A stretch of DNA of 64,000 bases. Source: Curtobacterium sp. UCD-KPL2560. GTDB lineage: Bacteria; Actinomycetota; Actinomycetes; Actinomycetales; Microbacteriaceae. The DNA lies in contig NZ_MCIG01000006.1 in NCBI RefSeq assembly GCF_001705035.1, positions 9,037-73,036 of the forward strand, read 5' to 3'. Numbering within the stretch: the first letter of the stretch is position 1; each line of letters begins with the position of its first letter. Under the pieces are notes generated by a model. That model ran no database searches and had not been told where the DNA came from. It saw only the letters and a list, made by a program, of their open reading frames with translations. Made by a program: the position numbers and the translations under genes. Shown one piece after another: positions 9,990 through 18,788 of this stretch.

Positions 9990-11053
9990 TGGTGGTCCTT
10001 CCCGGCGTCCGGCTCGTCGGTGCGGATCGCGCGTCCGAACAGGTTGCCACGCCTGCCGCGGGACTTCGTCGGCGCGGGCGTCGGCTGGGTCCGGACGGTG
10101 CGGAGCCCGTTTATCGAGGTGGCGTTCTCCCAGCCCTCGGGCATGATCATCGCCATCGCAGGGAGCGTCACCCCGAGCTCGTCCACCGAGCGCTTGAGCC
10201 GGACACGCAGCTCGCGGCCGACGACGTCGAGCTCGGACGCGCGGGTCTTGACGACGAGCCGGAAGACCATGCCCGCGTCGCTGACCGACTGCAGGCCCCA
10301 GATCTCCGGCTTCTCGACGATGCGCTGGCGCCAGCGCGGCTCCTGCGACATCCGGACCGCGGCGGCGAGCAGGGCGTCCTGCACGGCGTCGATGTCGGTG
10401 TCGTACGGGACGGTGATGTCCACGAGCACGCGGGACCAGCCCTGCGACAGGTTGCCGACGCGCAGGATCTGCCCGTTCGGGACGAACCACAGGATGCCGT
10501 TCACGTCGCGGATCTGCATGACCCGGAGGCCGACGTTCTCGACCACACCGGTGGCGGGGCCGGTGTCGACGACGTCGCCCACACCGGCCTGGTCCTCGAG
10601 GATCATGAAGACGCCGGACAGCAGGTCCTTCACGATGCTCTGCGCACCGACCGCGAGGCCCGCCGCGATGAGGGACGCACCACCGACGATGCCGACCGCG
10701 GCGTTCGGCAGCACGAGCGGGATGATGATCGCGAGCGCGATGAGCACGACGATGACGGTCGCCAGGTTCTCGAGCACGCTGCCGAGCGTGCGGGTGCGCT
10801 GCACGACGCGGGCGGTCTGCACGGGGGAGGCGACGAGGGCCTGGGTGTCGTCGACGTTCTGCCGACGCTTCGCCCCGCTCACCACCCGCGCCACGACGCC
10901 CTTGATCGTGTGGCGCAGGAGGAGCCGGACGACGACCGCCGCGAGCAGGGTGATGACGATCACGATCGGCACGTGCCAGGTGTCGACGAACTGGGTGAAG
11001 GTGTTCGACATCCACTTGGGGACGTCGTCGGTCGAGGTCGCAGCCAGGTTCAT
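9986..11053 (-). CDS. mscS: Mechanosensitive channel of small conductance
   Basis: A 355-residue MscS-family inner membrane protein. Transmembrane helices lie near residues 28-48, 97-115 and 120-142. The third is followed by the glycine- and alanine-rich pore-lining segment IAAGLAVGAQSIVKDLLSG. The beta domain follows with the standard block FMILEDQAGVGDVV and later NGQILRVGNLS. The C-terminal tail is basic and probably cytosolic. The channel opens on hypo-osmotic stress. It is the first gene of a two-gene unit with the globin. Confidence 0.93.
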   Translation of the reverse strand: MNLAATSTDDVPKWMSNTFTQFVDTWHVPIVIVITLLAAVVVRLLLRHTIKGVVARVVSGAKRRQNVDDTQALVASPVQTARVVQRTRTLGSVLENLATVIVVLIALAIIIPLVLPNAAVGIVGGASLIAAGLAVGAQSIVKDLLSGVFMILEDQAGVGDVVDTGPATGVVENVGLRVMQIRDVNGILWFVPNGQILRVGNLSQGWSRVLVDITVPYDTDIDAVQDALLAAAVRMSQEPRWRQRIVEKPEIWGLQSVSDAGMVFRLVVKTRASELDVVGRELRVRLKRSVDELGVTLPAMAMIMPEGWENATSINGLRTVRTQPTPAPTKSRGRRGNLFGRAIRTDEPDAGKDHQ

Positions 11054-11071
11054 GATCCGATCGATGCTAGA

Positions 11072-11115
11072 GGGCGGGGCCTCGGCGACCCCTGAGGATC
11101 ACCGAGGCCCCGCCC
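11072..11115 (-). terminator. Terminator downstream of pepN
   Basis: A 17-bp inverted repeat with one mismatch (GGGCGGGGCCTCGG core) lies 23 bases beyond the pepN stop and before the leftward mscS start. It separates the two transcription units. Confidence 0.75.
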
Positions 11116-11137
11116 GTGCGTGGTCGTCCGACGCAGG

Positions 11138-13717
11138 TCAGGCGTCGGCCGCCTGGACGCGCAGCGCGCGCTCGGTGCCGGCCAGGTTCTCCGTCACGAT
11201 GCGGCGGAGCGCCGGGGTCTCCGGGTGCGCCTCGAGCCAGGCCGTCGCGGCGTCGCGGAGCTCGACCGAGGCGAGCGGTGCCGGGTACAGCCCGGTGACG
11301 ATCGTGTCGGCCATGTGGTAGCTGCGCTCGGCCCAGATGCGGGTGAGCACGTCGAAGTACTTCGCCACCAGCCCCTCGAGCACCACCGGGCTGTTCGTGT
11401 GCTGGAAGCCCATCGTCGTCTGGCGCACGATGGCGTTGGGCAGCTCGTCGGAGTCGACCAGCGAGGAGAACGCCGCGAGCTTGCCCTCGGCGGTGGGGAT
11501 CGTCGCACGGGCGCGTGCGGCGGCCTGTTCACCCGACGCGGTCTTGTCGGCGGCCAGCTCGGCGTCGACCTCGGCGTCGCCGGCAGCACCCGCGAGGACC
11601 AGGCCCTCGAGCAGCTCCCAGCGCAGGTCGGTGTCGATCTCGAGGCCCGGCAGCGTGACCGACCCGTCGCGGAGGCCCTGCAGGGTCGCGACGTGCTCCG
11701 GCGTGGACGCGATCTGCGCGAAGAACTTCACGAACTGGAACTGCGCGTCGGAGCCGGACTCGGCCGAGGACGCCAGCTGCCAGAGCGTGTCGCCCACCGT
11801 GCGGACCGTGGCGTCGACCTTCTCCGGCGCCACGTAGTTGCGGGCGGTCAGCAGCAGCTGCGAGAGCGTGGTGCGGATCGTCGTCGACTCGGTCTCGGTC
11901 GCGATGTTGCCGAGCACGAGCCGGACGTAGTCGCTCGCGGCGGACTCGGCGTCGCGGGTGGCGTCCCACATCGCACCCCACACGATCGAGCGGGCGAGCG
12001 GGTTCGCGATCGCCGCGAGGTGCTCGATCGCGGTGCGGCGGGACTGCTCGTCGAGCCGGATCTTGGCGTACGCCAGGTCGTCGTCGTTGAGGAGCACGAG
12101 GTCGCCGCGGTGCACGCCGACGAGCTCGGGGACCTCGGTACGGGCGCCGTCGACGTCGATCTCGACGCGGTGCGCGCGCTCGAGCTTGCCGCCGGCGGAC
12201 GCGGCGTCGGCACCGAACGGAGCCGTGGCGTCCTGCGTGACGGCGTAGACGCCGATCGCCAGGCGGTGCGGACGGAGCGTCGGGTGGTCGGCCGGGGCCT
12301 CCTGCAGCACGGCGAAGGACGTGATGACGCCGTCCTCGTCGACCTCGATCTCGGGGCGCAGGGTGTTCACGCCCGCCGTCTCGAGCCAGAGCTTCGACCA
12401 CTCGGACAGGTCGCGGCCACTGGTGGCCTCGAGCTCGACGAGCAGGTCGCGGAGCTCGGTGTTCCCGTGGTGGTGCTTCTTGAAGTACGCCGAGACGCCG
12501 GCGAAGAAGGCGTCGATGCCGACCCACGCGACGAGCTGCTTGAGGACCGAGCCGCCCTTCGCGTACGTGATGCCGTCGAAGTTGACCTGGACGTCCTCGA
12601 GGTCGTTGATCGTCGCGACGATCGGGTGCGTCGAGGGGAGCTGGTCCTGGCGGTAGGCCCAGGACTTCTCCATCGCCTGGAACGTGGTCCACGCTTCGGT
12701 CCACTCGGTGGCCTCGGCGGTCGCGATGGTCGACGCCCACTCGGCGAACGACTCGTTGAGCCACAGGTCGTTCCACCACTTCATGGTGACGAGGTCGCCG
12801 AACCACATGTGCGCGAGCTCGTGCAGGATCGTGACGACCCGGCGCTCCTTGATCGCGTCGGTGACCTTCGACCGGAACACGTAGGTCTCGGTGAAGGTGA
12901 CCGCGCCGGCGTTCTCCATCGCACCGGCGTTGAACTCCGGCACGAACAGCTGGTCGTACTTCTCGAAGGGGTAGGCGACGTCGAACTTCTCCTCGAAGTA
13001 CGCGAAGCCCTTCTTCGTGGTCTCGAACACGTACTCGGGGTCGAGGTACTCGGCGAGCGAGCGGCGCGCGAAGACACCGAGCGGGATCGTCCGGCCGTCA
13101 CGGCTCGTCAGCTCGTCGCGCACGACCTCGTACGGGCCGGCGACGAGCGCGGTGATGTAGCTCGAGATGCGGGCCGTCGGCGGGAACGCCCACGTGGCGA
13201 CCTCGCCGTCGACGTGCGGCTCGGGCGTCGGCGCGTTCGAGACGACCTGCCAGCGGGCCGGTGCGGTCACGGTGAAGGTGAACTCGGCCTTGAGGTCGGG
13301 CTGCTCGAACACCGCGAACATGCGGCGGGAGTCCGGGACCTCGAACTGCGAGTACAGGTAGACCTCGTCGTCGACGGGGTCGACGAAGCGGTGCAGGCCC
13401 TCGCCCGTGTTCGTGTAGAGCGCGTCGGCGACGACGACCAGCTCGTTCTGCTCCTGCAGGTCGGCGAGCTGGATCCGGACGCCGTCGTTCACCGCGGCCA
13501 CGTCGAGCGCGGTGCCGTTCAGGGTGACCGAGTGCACGGTCTTCGTGATCGCGTCGATGAACGTCGACGCGCCGGGCGTCGCGGTGAACCGGACACGCGT
13601 GGTGCTGCCGAAGCTCTCGGCGCCGCGGGTCAGGTCCAGCTCGACGTCGTACGTCTGCACGTCGACGATCGCGGCACGTTCCTGGGCTTCGGTTCTGGTG
13701 AGGTTCTCTCCGGGCAC
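11138..13717 (-). CDS. pepN: Aminopeptidase N (M1 metallopeptidase)
   Basis: An 859-residue M1 family zinc aminopeptidase that removes N-terminal residues from peptides in the cytosol. The exopeptidase motif GAMEN is followed by the zinc site HELAHMWFGDLVT near residue 300, with the third ligand in NESFAEWAS. Length and order match actinobacterial PepN with its ERAP1-like C-terminal helical domain. I chose the GTG start at 13717, which has TTGGAG upstream. The frame stays open to 13780 but with no ribosome site. It is divergent from the Rv2466c-like gene. Confidence 0.95.
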   Translation of the reverse strand: MPGENLTRTEAQERAAIVDVQTYDVELDLTRGAESFGSTTRVRFTATPGASTFIDAITKTVHSVTLNGTALDVAAVNDGVRIQLADLQEQNELVVVADALYTNTGEGLHRFVDPVDDEVYLYSQFEVPDSRRMFAVFEQPDLKAEFTFTVTAPARWQVVSNAPTPEPHVDGEVATWAFPPTARISSYITALVAGPYEVVRDELTSRDGRTIPLGVFARRSLAEYLDPEYVFETTKKGFAYFEEKFDVAYPFEKYDQLFVPEFNAGAMENAGAVTFTETYVFRSKVTDAIKERRVVTILHELAHMWFGDLVTMKWWNDLWLNESFAEWASTIATAEATEWTEAWTTFQAMEKSWAYRQDQLPSTHPIVATINDLEDVQVNFDGITYAKGGSVLKQLVAWVGIDAFFAGVSAYFKKHHHGNTELRDLLVELEATSGRDLSEWSKLWLETAGVNTLRPEIEVDEDGVITSFAVLQEAPADHPTLRPHRLAIGVYAVTQDATAPFGADAASAGGKLERAHRVEIDVDGARTEVPELVGVHRGDLVLLNDDDLAYAKIRLDEQSRRTAIEHLAAIANPLARSIVWGAMWDATRDAESAASDYVRLVLGNIATETESTTIRTTLSQLLLTARNYVAPEKVDATVRTVGDTLWQLASSAESGSDAQFQFVKFFAQIASTPEHVATLQGLRDGSVTLPGLEIDTDLRWELLEGLVLAGAAGDAEVDAELAADKTASGEQAAARARATIPTAEGKLAAFSSLVDSDELPNAIVRQTTMGFQHTNSPVVLEGLVAKYFDVLTRIWAERSYHMADTIVTGLYPAPLASVELRDAATAWLEAHPETPALRRIVTENLAGTERALRVQAADA

Positions 13718-13839
13718 GGACGCTCCAACTTCGCTGGCGGCGCGGACGATCGATGTCCGCGGTGTGGGGAGTCCCGGCACGGCGTCGTGCGCCGTCGGGA
13801 CGATGGGATCAGCCTAGCGAGCGCGCGTACGCTCGCATC

Positions 13840-14496
13840 GTGACCGAGACGACTGTGGACAACACCGAGACGACCCCGACCGCCGTGGAGTTCTGGTTCG
13901 ACCCGAACTGCCCCTGGGCCTGGATGACGAGCCGCTGGGTCGGCGAGGTCGCCCGCCACCGGGACCTCGACGTGACGTGGAAGGTGATGAGCCTGTTCGT
14001 CCTCAACGAGGACCAGGACATCCCGGACGAGTACCGCGAGCGGATCGTGAAGGGGCAGCTCTACCCGCGCATCGTCACCGCCGCGAAGCTCCGTCACGGC
14101 CAGGAGGTCGTGAAGCCGCTGTACGACGCGCTCGGCGAGCACGTCCACCACCGCCAGGAGTCCGACCCCGAGCAGGTCGTGCCCGCGGTGCTCCGCGAGC
14201 TCGACCTCGAGGCGGACCTGCTCGAGTACGCCTGGACCGACGAGGTCGACCAGGCCGTGCGCGCGAGCCACCAGGACGGCATCGACCGGGTCGGCCAGGA
14301 CGTCGGCACCCCGGTGATCGCGGTCGAGGGCACCGCCTTCTTCGGTCCGGTCATCTCGCCGGCACCGAAGGGCCAGGAGGCGCTCGACCTCTGGGACGGC
14401 GTCGTCGCGGTCGCGAAGGTCCCAGGATTCTTCGAGCTGAAGCGCTCCCGCACGGTCGGCCCGGTCTTCGACACGGTCGAGCAGCCCGCCGGCTGA
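13840..14496 (+). CDS. DsbA-fold reductase, Rv2466c-like
   Basis: A 218-residue protein colinear with the mycothiol-dependent nitroreductase Rv2466c of Mycobacterium tuberculosis, as I recall it: FWFDPNCPWAWMTSRW, VMSLFVLNE, DVGTPVIAVEGTAFFGPV and FFELKRSRT. The thioredoxin-fold active site is Cys-Pro-Trp-Ala rather than Cys-Pro-Trp-Cys, so only the nucleophilic cysteine remains, suggesting a monothiol mechanism with mycothiol. The start is the GTG that gives the family's usual N terminus. It is cytosolic, with no signal peptide, and ends at a family B palindrome. Confidence 0.88.
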   Translation: MTETTVDNTETTPTAVEFWFDPNCPWAWMTSRWVGEVARHRDLDVTWKVMSLFVLNEDQDIPDEYRERIVKGQLYPRIVTAAKLRHGQEVVKPLYDALGEHVHHRQESDPEQVVPAVLRELDLEADLLEYAWTDEVDQAVRASHQDGIDRVGQDVGTPVIAVEGTAFFGPVISPAPKGQEALDLWDGVVAVAKVPGFFELKRSRTVGPVFDTVEQPAG

Positions 14497-14507
14497 CCGG
14501 CGCGACC

Positions 14508-14563
14508 CACGGACGGACGGGAGGCGCGGTGCGGACCGGCACCGCGCCTCCCGTCCGTCCGTG
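14508..14563. repeat. Palindrome family B, copy 2 (likely terminator)
   Basis: About 25-bp arms surround a six-base loop, with core GGACGGGAGGCGCGGTGC. It lies between convergent genes, 12 bases after the stop of the Rv2466c-like gene. Confidence 0.85.
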
Positions 14564-14610
14564 GTGGCGTCGCGACCCGCGCGCGCGTCGCGGGGGCGCG
14601 CCGCGGTCCG

Positions 14611-15138
14611 TCAGTCCAGCTGCAGCCGCATCAGGGTGAGGTCGAGCCACCGGTCGAACTTGCGGCCGACCTCGGGGACCACGGCGACCGTCGCGAAGCC
14701 GAGCCGTTCGTGGAGCGCGATCGAGCCGGTGTTCGTGCTGCAGATCCCCGCCACCATGACGTGGCGGTCCTCGTTCCGAGCGCGGGCCACGAGCGCGGCC
14801 ATGAGCGTGGAGGCGACGCCCCGGCCGCGGAGGTCCTCGACGACGTAGACGCTGTGCTCGACGGTGTGCCGGTAGCCCGGGTGCGGCCGCCACTGCGAGT
14901 ACGTGGCGTAGCCGGCGACGCGGCCGTCGACCTCGGCGACGAGCACGGGCCACCCGTCGCCCTGCCGCTCGGCGAGCCAGCCGTCGAACCACGCGCGCGG
15001 GTGCGGGACGTCCTGCCAGATCGCCGTCGAGTGCAGCACGGCGTCGACGTGCAGCGCGTGGACGACGTCGAGGTCGGCCGGGGTGCAGTCGCGGACCAGG
15101 GCCGGGGCTGCTCCGTCCGTCGCATATGCTGTCGTCAT
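14611..15138 (-). CDS. GNAT N-acetyltransferase, phosphinothricin-type
   Basis: A 175-residue single-domain GNAT. The acetyl-CoA loop is present as VEDLRGRGVASTLMAALV, preceded by EHSVYVV and followed by AGICSTNTGSIALHERLGF. This order is that of the Pat/phosphinothricin acetyltransferase group, whose members acetylate the amino group of small amino-acid-like compounds. The start ATG overlaps, in antisense, the start ATG of the XRE-cupin gene. TACGAT lies seven bases upstream, so the message is probably leaderless. The regulator next door may control it. Confidence 0.85.
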   Translation of the reverse strand: MTTAYATDGAAPALVRDCTPADLDVVHALHVDAVLHSTAIWQDVPHPRAWFDGWLAERQGDGWPVLVAEVDGRVAGYATYSQWRPHPGYRHTVEHSVYVVEDLRGRGVASTLMAALVARARNEDRHVMVAGICSTNTGSIALHERLGFATVAVVPEVGRKFDRWLDLTLMRLQLD

Positions 15139-15151
15139 GTCTCAGATCGTA
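15125..15151. promoter_or_regulatory. Interlocked divergent leaderless promoters
   Basis: Rightward: TATGCT at 15125-15130 then six bases to the ATG at 15137. Leftward: TACGAT at 15151-15146 then seven bases to the ATG at 15138. Each -10 element lies inside the first codons of the other gene, and the two start codons share two base pairs. Confidence 0.6.
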
Positions 15152-15784
15152 GACGACTCGGCGGCGACCACGGAACCCGCCGACGTGTCCGAGAACGCCG
15201 ACGACGCCGCCCAGCGCCACCTGGGGGAGCGGTTGCAGCGCCTCCGGACCGAGCGGCGGTGGAGCCTCACGGAGCTCGCCGAGGAGTCGGGCGTCTCGCG
15301 GGCGATGATCAACCGCGTCGAACGCGGGGTGTCGAGCCCGACGGCGACGATCCTCGGGCGGTTGTCCGGCGCGTTCGGGCTCACCGTCTCCCAGCTCCTC
15401 GACGAGTCCCTCGAGCACGACGTCCCACGCACGGCCGACCCCGACGCCGCGCGGGGTGTGCAGCGCGGGGCGACCGCGGACTCGTGGACCGACCCGGAGA
15501 CCGGGTACCGCCGCCGCCCGGTGTCGAGCGCCGCCTTCCCCGCGGACGTCACCGAGGTCCGCCTGCCCGCCGGCCGCGAGGTCGCGTACCCGGCGAGCGC
15601 CTACGCCTTCCTGCGGCACTGCATCTGGGTCGTCGACGGGGTGCTCGAGGTCGTCGCGGGCGGTGACGTCACCCGGTTGGCGGCCGGCGACCGCATCGAG
15701 CTCGGCGACCCGGCCGACGTCGTGTACCGCAACCCCGGTGACGAGCCGGTCCGGTACGTCGTGGTGGTGGTCCGCGCGGCGTAG
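15137..15784 (+). CDS. XRE-family regulator with cupin domain
   Basis: A 215-residue transcription regulator. A helix-turn-helix spans residues about 30-85 (LGERLQRLRTERRWSLTELA, SGVSRAMINRVERGVSSPT, LTVSQLLDE). The C-terminal part from about 110 is a cupin barrel (AYPASAYAFLRHCIWVVDG, GDRIELGDPADVVYRN) that may bind a small ligand. This layout is typical of repressors of amino-acid or polyamine catabolism and detoxification. Its position, sharing start-codon bases with the divergent acetyltransferase gene, makes control of that gene and of itself likely. Confidence 0.87.
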   Translation: MSQIVDDSAATTEPADVSENADDAAQRHLGERLQRLRTERRWSLTELAEESGVSRAMINRVERGVSSPTATILGRLSGAFGLTVSQLLDESLEHDVPRTADPDAARGVQRGATADSWTDPETGYRRRPVSSAAFPADVTEVRLPAGREVAYPASAYAFLRHCIWVVDGVLEVVAGGDVTRLAAGDRIELGDPADVVYRNPGDEPVRYVVVVVRAA

Positions 15785-15872
15785 CGGCACCGTCGGCACC
15801 GGCGGAGCGGCGGCCCGTCGGGCGGTCCGTCGGGCGGCGGAGCTGGCCGCGACGCGGGAATATGATCGGGGC

Positions 15873-16361
15873 ATGCGCATCCACCTCGGAACGGACCACG
15901 CCGGCCTCGAGTTCACCAAGACCCTCGCCCAGCACCTCACCGAGGCCGGACACGAGGTCGTCGACCACGGTCCCACCGAGTACGACGCGCTCGACGACTA
16001 CCCCTCGTTCTGCATCAACGCCGCGCACGCGGTCGTGCAGGACCAGCGCGCGGGCGTCCCGGCGCTCGGCGTCGTGTTCGGCGGCTCCGGCAACGGCGAG
16101 CAGATCGCGGCGAACAAGGTCGCGGGCATCCGGGCGGCGCTGGTGTGGAACGAGTCCACCGCGCTCCTGGCCCGGCAGCACAACGACGCGAACGTCATCT
16201 CGATCGGCGCCCGCCAGCACACCGAGGACGAGGCGATGCGCTTCGTCGACCTGTTCGTCGCCGAGCCCTTCTCCGGCGAGGAGCGCCACGCCCGCCGCAT
16301 CGCCCAGCTGGCCGAGTACGAGACGACGGGGCACATCGCCGGTCGGCAGATCGACGAGTAG
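15873..16361 (+). CDS. rpiB: Ribose-5-phosphate isomerase B
   Basis: A 162-residue enzyme that interconverts ribose-5-phosphate and ribulose-5-phosphate in the pentose phosphate pathway. It has the RpiB/LacAB fold, with GTDHAG at residues 6-11 and GGSGNGEQIAANK at about 70-82. As in M. tuberculosis RpiB, a Glu (about residue 76) occupies the place of the catalytic Cys found in E. coli. TATGAT lies six bases before the ATG, so the message is likely leaderless. It is followed 18 bases later by a DNA glycosylase gene. Confidence 0.93.
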   Translation: MRIHLGTDHAGLEFTKTLAQHLTEAGHEVVDHGPTEYDALDDYPSFCINAAHAVVQDQRAGVPALGVVFGGSGNGEQIAANKVAGIRAALVWNESTALLARQHNDANVISIGARQHTEDEAMRFVDLFVAEPFSGEERHARRIAQLAEYETTGHIAGRQIDE

Positions 16362-16379
16362 GCCGGGTAGACAGGACCG

Positions 16380-17309
16380 ATGCCCGAGGGTCACTCCGTC
16401 CACCGCATCGCGAACCAGTTCGACCGGCACTTCGTCGGCAAGCGCTGCGAGGTCTCCAGTCCACAGGGGCGGTTCGCCGCCGGTGCCGCGCAGCTCGACG
16501 GCAAGCGCATGGTCGCTGCGCGTGCCGTGGCGAAGCAGCTGTTCCTCGAGTTCGAGGACGACCTGTTCCTGCGCGTGCACCTCGGGTTGTACGGGGCGTG
16601 GGACTTCGCGGGTGTGATCTCCTCCGCCGAGGCGCTGTCCGAGGACGGTGACGGCGAGGAGTCCCTGTCGTCGATCGGTGCGCCGCGGCTCGCGCGCTAC
16701 CGGATGGCCGAGCAGGAGAAGGTCGAGGACCCGATCGAGTCCTTCCCGCCGGACCCCGTCGGACAGGTGCGCGTGCGGCTCCTCACCGAGGACACCGTCG
16801 CCGACCTGCGCGGACCGACCGCGTGCGTGGTCGAGGACCCGGCGGGCGTGCAGCGGGCGCTCGACAAGCTCGGCCCGGACCCGATCAACGACGACGGACC
16901 CGAGGCCGAGCGCACCTTCGTCGAGAACGTCCGGAAGCGGAACGTCGCGATCGGGCAGCTGCTCATGGACCAGTCGGTCGTCGCCGGCATCGGGAACATC
17001 TACCGCGCCGAGCTGTTGTTCCGGCAGCGCATCGACCCGTACAAGCCGGGCAAGAAGATCACCGTGAAGCAGGCGAAGGCGCTCTGGCAGGACTGGTCGA
17101 CGCTCCTGCACGCGGGCGTCCGCGACGGGCTGATGCTCACGATGGACGACCTGTCGCCGGCCGACCACGCCAAGGCGGTCCGCTCCCGCAAGGACCGGCA
17201 CTGGGTGTACCACCGCCAGGGCGAACCCTGCCGGGTGTGCGGTACCGAGATCCGGATGGCGGACATGGCCGGACGCAAGCTCTACTGGTGCCCGAAGGAC
17301 CAGAAGTAG
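16380..17309 (+). CDS. Fpg/Nei-family DNA glycosylase
   Basis: A 309-residue bifunctional glycosylase/AP lyase. It begins Met-Pro-Glu-Gly-His, giving the N-terminal Pro2 nucleophile and Glu3. The helix-two-turn-helix block GQLLMDQSVVAGIGNIYRAE is intact. The C-terminal zinc finger has CRVCG and then LYWCPKDQK, so the fourth zinc cysteine seen in most relatives is missing. An insert EALSEDGDGEESLS near residue 85 is acidic. It excises oxidised pyrimidines or purines; Nei2 of mycobacteria is the nearest type I recall. It is in one unit with rpiB. Confidence 0.9.
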   Translation: MPEGHSVHRIANQFDRHFVGKRCEVSSPQGRFAAGAAQLDGKRMVAARAVAKQLFLEFEDDLFLRVHLGLYGAWDFAGVISSAEALSEDGDGEESLSSIGAPRLARYRMAEQEKVEDPIESFPPDPVGQVRVRLLTEDTVADLRGPTACVVEDPAGVQRALDKLGPDPINDDGPEAERTFVENVRKRNVAIGQLLMDQSVVAGIGNIYRAELLFRQRIDPYKPGKKITVKQAKALWQDWSTLLHAGVRDGLMLTMDDLSPADHAKAVRSRKDRHWVYHRQGEPCRVCGTEIRMADMAGRKLYWCPKDQK

Positions 17310-17315
17310 CGCCCG

Positions 17316-18788
17316 CTACCGGTCGAGGTACGTCCAGCGCCCGGCGACCGCGGTGCCGAGCACGCGCATCGTGCGGAGCGTCGCCGACGATGCACCGAGC
17401 GGGTCGGTCGGCACGAGCACGAGGTCCGCGACGTCACCGACGGCGACGCTCACGCGGCCGTCCGTCGACCCGCGCCACGCGGCGAGTGGCGACATCCGCT
17501 GCTCGGGGTGCCACGGCTCGCGGCCGTCCCGGTCCCGTCCGACCGCGGCCGCCATCGCGATCCACGGGTCGAGCGGTGCGACGGGCGCGTCCGAGCCGAG
17601 CCGCATGCGCGCGCCGGCCCGCTCGAGCGCGGCGAACGGGAACGCGCGCCCGGTCCACCCGGCCCAGTACCGGTCGGCGACGTCACGGTCGTCCATGGCG
17701 TGCTCGGGCTGCACCGACGCGACGACGCCGAGCCGCGCGAACCGGTCGACGTCCTCGTCGAGGAGCAGCTGCGCGTGCTCGACGGTCCCGCGCGCACCGA
17801 CGGTCTCGAAGGCGTCGAGTGCGAGGCTGACCGCCCGGTCGCCGATCGCGTGCACGGCCGGCAGGAGCCCGCCGTCGACGGCCCGGCGGAGCAGTGGGAC
17901 GAGGTCCTCGGGCGCCCACGTGAGCAGTCCGGCGCCGTCGGCGGTCGCCGCGGTCCGGGTGCCGAGCGAGCCGTCGGTGATGACCTTGAACGGCCCCATC
18001 GTGAGCAGGCCCCGGGTGCCGGGCACGACGTCGCCGGTGCGCAGGCCCCGGGCGAGCAGGTCGTCGAGCTCGGCCGGGTAGACGCCCGACGCGACGCGGA
18101 TGCCGTCCGTGCCGGCCGCGATCCGGCGTGCCCACCGGTCGAGTCCGAAGACCATCTCGAGGTCGACGACCGCGGTGACCCCGCGGGTCGTCGCCGCCTC
18201 GACCGCATCGGACACGGCGGCGTCGAGCACCGTGTCCGGCACGCGGGAGAGCGCGCCGGTCACGTCGAAGGCGTCCTGCTCGCGCAGGACGCCGTCCTCG
18301 CCGGCCGGCAGGGCCCGCCCGAGCACGGCGGCGAAGTGCGCGAGGGCGATCGCGTTGCACCAGACCGCGTGCAGGTCCGCGCTCACCACGACGACCGGGA
18401 GGCCCGGTGCGGCCTGGTCGAGCAGCGTGCGTCGGGCGGGGCGCGGCCAGGTCCCGTCGCGGTACCCGTGCCCGACGAGGACCGAGCCGTCGCGCACGCC
18501 GGTGGCCGCGACCGCGAGGCGGTCGGCGGCGGCCTCGGCGGTGGTGCAGTCCGCGACGTCGACGCGGCCGCGCACGAGGGCCCACTGGTCGAAGTGCACG
18601 TGGTGGTCCACCAGGCCGGGGCCGAGCCAGGCGCCGTCGGTCTCGACCACCTCGGTGTCGGTGCCCTCCGGCACGTCGACGGTCCCGGTGGGCGCGATCG
18701 CGGTGACCCGCCCGTCGACGACCAGGACGTCGGCGGGGGCGCCGGTGGTGCCCACGCGGCGGACGGTGCGGAGCAGGGTCGCGGTCAC
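17316..18788 (-). CDS. Amidohydrolase family protein (YtcJ-like)
   Basis: A 490-residue metal-dependent hydrolase. The first metal ligands are in GLVDHHVHFDQW (about residues 60-71). Later blocks are VITDGSLGTRTA, AIGDRAVSLALDAFE and RLGSDAPVAPLDPW, the expected order for the amidohydrolase 3 group that includes YtcJ and N-substituted formamide deformylase. The substrate cannot be told. The GTG start overlaps the stop of the PaiB-like gene in a GTGA, giving translational coupling, so the two proteins may act on related compounds. Confidence 0.88.
   Translation of the reverse strand: MTATLLRTVRRVGTTGAPADVLVVDGRVTAIAPTGTVDVPEGTDTEVVETDGAWLGPGLVDHHVHFDQWALVRGRVDVADCTTAEAAADRLAVAATGVRDGSVLVGHGYRDGTWPRPARRTLLDQAAPGLPVVVVSADLHAVWCNAIALAHFAAVLGRALPAGEDGVLREQDAFDVTGALSRVPDTVLDAAVSDAVEAATTRGVTAVVDLEMVFGLDRWARRIAAGTDGIRVASGVYPAELDDLLARGLRTGDVVPGTRGLLTMGPFKVITDGSLGTRTAATADGAGLLTWAPEDLVPLLRRAVDGGLLPAVHAIGDRAVSLALDAFETVGARGTVEHAQLLLDEDVDRFARLGVVASVQPEHAMDDRDVADRYWAGWTGRAFPFAALERAGARMRLGSDAPVAPLDPWIAMAAAVGRDRDGREPWHPEQRMSPLAAWRGSTDGRVSVAVGDVADLVLVPTDPLGASSATLRTMRVLGTAVAGRWTYLDR

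Noticed and set aside
8478-11321. Rightward 947-codon open frame
   Set aside because: It crosses the SDR, globin and mscS genes in the wrong frame or strand and has no domain text.
11120-13843. Rightward 907-codon open frame
   Set aside because: Complete antisense to pepN, with low-complexity composition and no ribosome site.
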